Below, piece after piece: positions 25,808-26,507 of a DNA stretch of 26,507 bases. The stretch is from a virus. The DNA lies in the IMG/VR virus record IMGVR_UViG_3300027974_000142, positions 1 through 26,507 of that record; one strand, 5' to 3'. The notes under the pieces were generated by a model that did not search any database, was not told the origin of the DNA, and worked only from the letters and a program-made list of their open reading frames with translations. Both the position numbers and the translations under genes were made by a program. Numbering within the stretch: position 1 is the stretch's first letter; every line of letters starts with the position of its first letter.

Positions 25808-26272
25808 ATGGCAACTAACGCCGCGCCAATTTACGGAAAGCAGTACATCCGTTACGCCGAAACATTCGAAGCTCCTTCTAACACCCAAGGTGGTGCTGTT
25901 GGCACCGTTGAAATTGGCGAACTCCGCGCTGTTTCTTACTCCACTTGGGCCGGCCCTAACACGGCTGCTGCTGGTGATGCTTTCACCGTGCCCCCTACAA
26001 CAATCGTTGGTATCAACCAGGCTTACATGCCTTCGGCTCTGGCCCAACCCTACACCGCTCGTCAGCTGACTGTCGCTACTAGCGGCCTGTTGCTGGTTGA
26101 AGTGGATCCCACCGTTCTGGTTGACATAACCCTGAACACCCAACTGCAAATCAATGTGCTCGGTCAAGCTACCAATGCCGGCACAGCTGTGAGTCTCGAC
26201 GGTACAACTCCTTTGATCCGTGAGAACATTGGCATTGGCGGTCGCAAGCTCGTGCTTGTTTCCTTCGCCTAA
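25808..26272 (+). CDS. Probable head decoration protein (154 aa)
   Basis: A small beta-rich protein, Ala/Thr/Gly/Val-rich, with few charges, located directly before the major capsid gene, where many phages encode the decoration or stabilisation protein. Segments such as GTVEIGELRAVSYS, ARQLTVATSGLLLVEVDPTV and NIGIGGRKLVLVSFA read as consecutive strands. No specific family signature is seen, so the call rests on size, composition and place. AGGA 7 bases before the ATG gives a good ribosome site, and the codon use appears optimised (GGC, GCT, CTG, ACC), as expected for an abundant virion protein. Confidence 0.55.
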   Translation: MATNAAPIYGKQYIRYAETFEAPSNTQGGAVGTVEIGELRAVSYSTWAGPNTAAAGDAFTVPPTTIVGINQAYMPSALAQPYTARQLTVATSGLLLVEVDPTVLVDITLNTQLQINVLGQATNAGTAVSLDGTTPLIRENIGIGGRKLVLVSFA

Positions 26273-26311
26273 TAGCTAGGTTGTTAACTGGTGGCTGGGC
26301 ACTTGTAGTTG

Positions 26312-26328
26312 CTGGGCACATAGCCCAG
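26312..26328 (+). promoter_or_regulatory. Hairpin in the capsid gene leader
   Basis: Perfect 6-bp stem CTGGGC / GCCCAG with loop ACATA. No T-run follows, so it is not a normal intrinsic terminator; it may be a processing or stability element. CATTTGAAGTC follows at 26364-26374. Confidence 0.45.
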
Positions 26329-26402
26329 AGAGACGTGAGATAAGTCCCAACCCTGGTTGCAACCATTTGAAGTCAAATTGCTAATTTCGGAGTTTACCTC
26401 CC

Positions 26403-26507
26403 ATGATGAATCTCTCGCAAACCTATGCGGGCGTAGATCCTATCTTGACTACGCTGGCACAAGGTTTTATGCTTCCGGCGACTAATATCGCCAACTTTAT
26501 TGCCCCC
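26403..26507 (+). CDS. Major capsid protein (3' partial)
   Basis: The first 35 codons of a gene cut by the right edge. The visible residues MMNLSQTYAGVDPILTTLAQ and then GFMLPATNIANFIAP resemble the N-termini of phage major capsid proteins, where an early VDPILTxLA segment leads into a hydrophobic 'IA..L.P' stretch. Its place after protease/scaffold, gpF-like and decoration genes fits. GGAG lies 10 bases before the first ATG; ATG 26406 is the alternative start. Assignment is based mainly on gene order because so little is visible. Confidence 0.65.
   Translation, partial: MMNLSQTYAGVDPILTTLAQGFMLPATNIANFIAP

Noticed and set aside
1-26507. tRNA genes, attachment sites and integrase
   Set aside because: The non-coding gaps were read for cloverleaf-type segments and direct repeats; none was convincing and no recombinase gene is present.

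Overview
The window is a piece of a double-stranded DNA tailed-phage genome. Every supported gene is on the + strand, genes are tightly packed with many start/stop overlaps, and no tRNA, rRNA, integrase or transposase is visible. A contractile-tail sheath makes it a myovirus. A family A DNA polymerase resembling mitochondrial polymerase gamma, Ig-like and glycine-rich virion domains of a kind common in cyanophages, and the lack of Shine-Dalgarno sites before many early genes point to a cyanobacterial host. The host is inferred, not shown.

Layout. Bases 1-6779 hold early and nucleotide/DNA metabolism genes: a thymidylate-synthase-fold enzyme with the Asp signature of dCMP hydroxymethylases, a P-loop kinase, a likely PD-(D/E)XK nuclease, an adenine DNA methyltransferase, acidic small proteins and a type IIA topoisomerase A subunit. 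Six copies of one promoter cassette drive this region, each with a TGGCAC-like box exactly 36 bp before the -10 hexamer, which in turn lies exactly 6 bp before an ATG. Bases 6927-8633 hold three unrecognised genes behind a separate sigma70-like promoter. Bases 8683-10743 encode a virion-type protein carrying a glycoside hydrolase family 18 domain. Bases 10795-13569 encode the Pol-gamma-like polymerase, followed by two small unknown genes.

The late structural module starts near 13999: a tail assembly chaperone pair joined by a very clear programmed -1 frameshift site (CCCAAAC, 8-nt spacer, 9-bp perfect stem), a tail completion protein, a LysM-like tail protein, a giant 1402-residue sheath with a duplicated inserted domain, a ribbon-helix-helix protein, a gp25-like baseplate protein, a Mu-like portal, an 885-residue protease/scaffold-type protein with an EF-hand loop and internal repeats, a Mu gpF-like minor head protein, a probable decoration protein and the first 35 codons of the major capsid protein. 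The motif GGGTAAAAY lies upstream of five genes from 8683 on, four of them in the structural module, and is the best candidate for a late promoter.

The most notable points are the frameshift cassette, the early promoter family with apparently leaderless or leader-peptide starts, the candidate late promoter, the possible cytosine hypermodification enzyme and the unusual sheath and scaffold architectures. The genes at 790, 1530, 1785, 3990, 4456, 6927, 7477, 8283, 13566, 13769 and 15164 remain functionally unassigned.
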